Source of the DNA: Ignavibacterium sp.
Lineage (GTDB): Bacteria > Bacteroidota > Ignavibacteria > Ignavibacteriales > Ignavibacteriaceae
NCBI GenBank assembly: GCA_018335755.1
Contig: JAGXRK010000062.1
Location: forward strand, 62,001-126,000
Direction of reading: 5' to 3'
Length of the DNA: 64,000 nt
Part shown: in pieces, positions 63,019 to 64,000 of the stretch
Layout: the number at the start of each line of letters is the position of its first letter
Numbering within the stretch: position 1 is the stretch's first letter
Position numbers and translations under genes: made by a program
The notes under the pieces: model-generated
Seen by the model: only the letters and a program-made list of their open reading frames with translations
Told to the model about the DNA's origin: nothing
Database searches by the model: none

Positions 63019-64000
63019 TTAAATCCTTTTCCAACTTGATTTCATCATTGGAAGATTGCTTGAATCTAATTTAATTTTTGCATTCCAGACATAACTCTTT
63101 GGCCATTGTTTGAAGACTTTGATAAACAGGAATAAAAATTTTAGAATCAATCTGCGTTCATTCGGCTGCCAGCCATACTTTGGATGTATTTTGATGCTAA
63201 CCTCATCACCAAGTCTTTTCAGAAAATATACACCACTTAAATTACCAGGTTTATTATCTGTTGTGATAATGAATTTACCATCAGAACTGAAGTCTTCTTT
63301 AAGGCAGGCAATATCAGGTATAGGCGGGGAAAAATCAATATCAAGGTTATGCTTTTTATTCTTTGTGCTCATACAATTTATTTCATAGTGTCCATTATTA
63401 TTAATTAGTTCGTACGTAGTTCCCTGCGCTTCAGCTTTATTATTTATGGGGGATAATGGATTTAAAGGACCATCATAATTTCTATTCCAATCAACATTAA
63501 AAGTATCTGCAGAGTAACGAGTAAAATAATTTTTGGAAAAGTCTAATGGCAGCGGGAAAGCATCCGGCTTATGTTTCCTGTTATTTATTTCAATATCAAT
63601 ATATGTATGTTTTTGATTTGTGAATGACATTTCATACAAAGAATAGACTGGTAATACAGTCGGGTTCCTGGAAATAACCCCAACCGGGGCGAGCAAGGAA
63701 AATGGCTGCTTTTTCTCTCTTCTTAATTCATTGACTTTTACTTTTATTTCACGACCCATCTTATCCTGAAAGGAGAAGTATACATCCAAAGAAGCCGGTT
63801 TTATTTCGAACTTTGCATTTTCCAAGGGATTTACAAAAAATTTGACATCATTTAAGATACTGGATTGCGAAGCGAAGGGATAGTCTGCCTGATGATAAAC
63901 ATCGGCTGCACCATCGTTGCGATAAGCTATTACCAGAAAACTTCTTTTTTCATTTTTATCAAAAGCTTGTTGAAATTCCAGAACATTATAATGTTCATCG
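63019..64000 (-). CDS. Hypothetical protein, 5' end outside window
   Basis: At least 327 residues; reading the minus strand from 64000 down, the frame is open with no stop, so the TTG at 63823-63825 that begins the shorter reading is not the real start. The visible part is soluble, mixed alpha/beta, with WNRNYDGPLNPL, GNLSGVYFLKRLG and YGWQPNERRLILKFLFLF as distinctive segments. No signal peptide can be judged. I do not recognise a family and give no function. Convergent or tandem relations lie beyond the window. Confidence 0.6.
   Translation of the reverse strand, partial: DEHYNVLEFQQAFDKNEKRSFLVIAYRNDGAADVYHQADYPFASQSSILNDVKFFVNPLENAKFEIKPASLDVYFSFQDKMGREIKVKVNELRREKKQPFSLLAPVGVISRNPTVLPVYSLYEMSFTNQKHTYIDIEINNRKHKPDAFPLPLDFSKNYFTRYSADTFNVDWNRNYDGPLNPLSPINNKAEAQGTTYELINNNGHYEINCMSTKNKKHNLDIDFSPPIPDIACLKEDFSSDGKFIITTDNKPGNLSGVYFLKRLGDEVSIKIHPKYGWQPNERRLILKFLFLFIKVFKQWPKSYVWNAKIKLDSSNLPMMKSSWKRI

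Overview
The window looks like a low-GC genome of the Bacteroidota/Chlorobiota/Ignavibacteriota group, most likely an Ignavibacteria-like organism. The reasons are the AT-rich sequence, several C-terminal beta-barrel outer-membrane proteins, and a secreted protein ending in a type IX (T9SS) type A sorting domain with the YPNPFNP motif. No rRNA or tRNA is visible, so this placement is inference. Both ends cut through genes: an L,D-transpeptidase at the left edge and an unrecognised protein at the right edge whose frame stays open to base 64000.

Layout. 1-9.2 kb: murein L,D-transpeptidase, an acetate-uptake group (DcaP-like porin, ActP symporter, YjcH/DUF485), a small outer-membrane protein, then a Cache-PAS-CBS-DUF294 sensor overlapping a metallophosphoesterase. 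9.4-14.3 kb: a serine hydrolase and a 1195-residue T9SS cargo protein closed by a clear terminator. 14.3-54.3 kb: one long minus-strand type VI secretion (T6SS) locus. 54.7-64 kb: mostly ordinary accessory genes (PQQ-type sugar dehydrogenase, SRPBCC, pirin, DUF5694, CPBP protease, DUF4345, PUA-like, small membrane proteins) with several structured or repeated intergenic stretches.

The T6SS locus reads tagH-tssJ-tssK-tssL-tssM-tagF-tssA-tssB-tssC-hcp-tssE-tssF-tssG-clpV-vgrG-PAAR and contains every core component of the proteobacterial-type (T6SSi) apparatus: membrane complex TssJLM, baseplate TssEFGK, sheath TssBC, cap TssA, tube Hcp, spike VgrG/PAAR and recycling ATPase ClpV. It is followed by an effector arm: a PAAR protein with a C-terminal adaptor, a zinc-metalloprotease effector, a secreted beta-propeller, a second free-standing adaptor homologous to the PAAR C-terminus, a papain/C39-like effector, a lipoprotein overlapping it, and a DcrB/DUF1795 (EagR-like) protein. 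The two large effectors share a full-length homologous N-terminal module, an OmpA-like domain with a peptidoglycan-binding domain inserted in it, but have unrelated C-terminal enzymes. This is a polymorphic-toxin arrangement.

The regulatory arm follows in the same direction: an FHA-TM-lytic transglycosylase fusion, a transmembrane PP2C phosphatase, a transmembrane Ser/Thr kinase with PEGA repeats, two TPR/CsgG-like envelope proteins and an outer-membrane barrel. With TagH (FHA) and TagF this suggests a threonine-phosphorylation control system whose kinase and phosphatase both have extracytoplasmic sensor-like parts, plus a dedicated enzyme to open the cell wall. The most notable novelty candidates are the OmpA/PG-binding effector module, the duplicated adaptor, the FHA-transglycosylase fusion and the CsgG/PEGA envelope arm.
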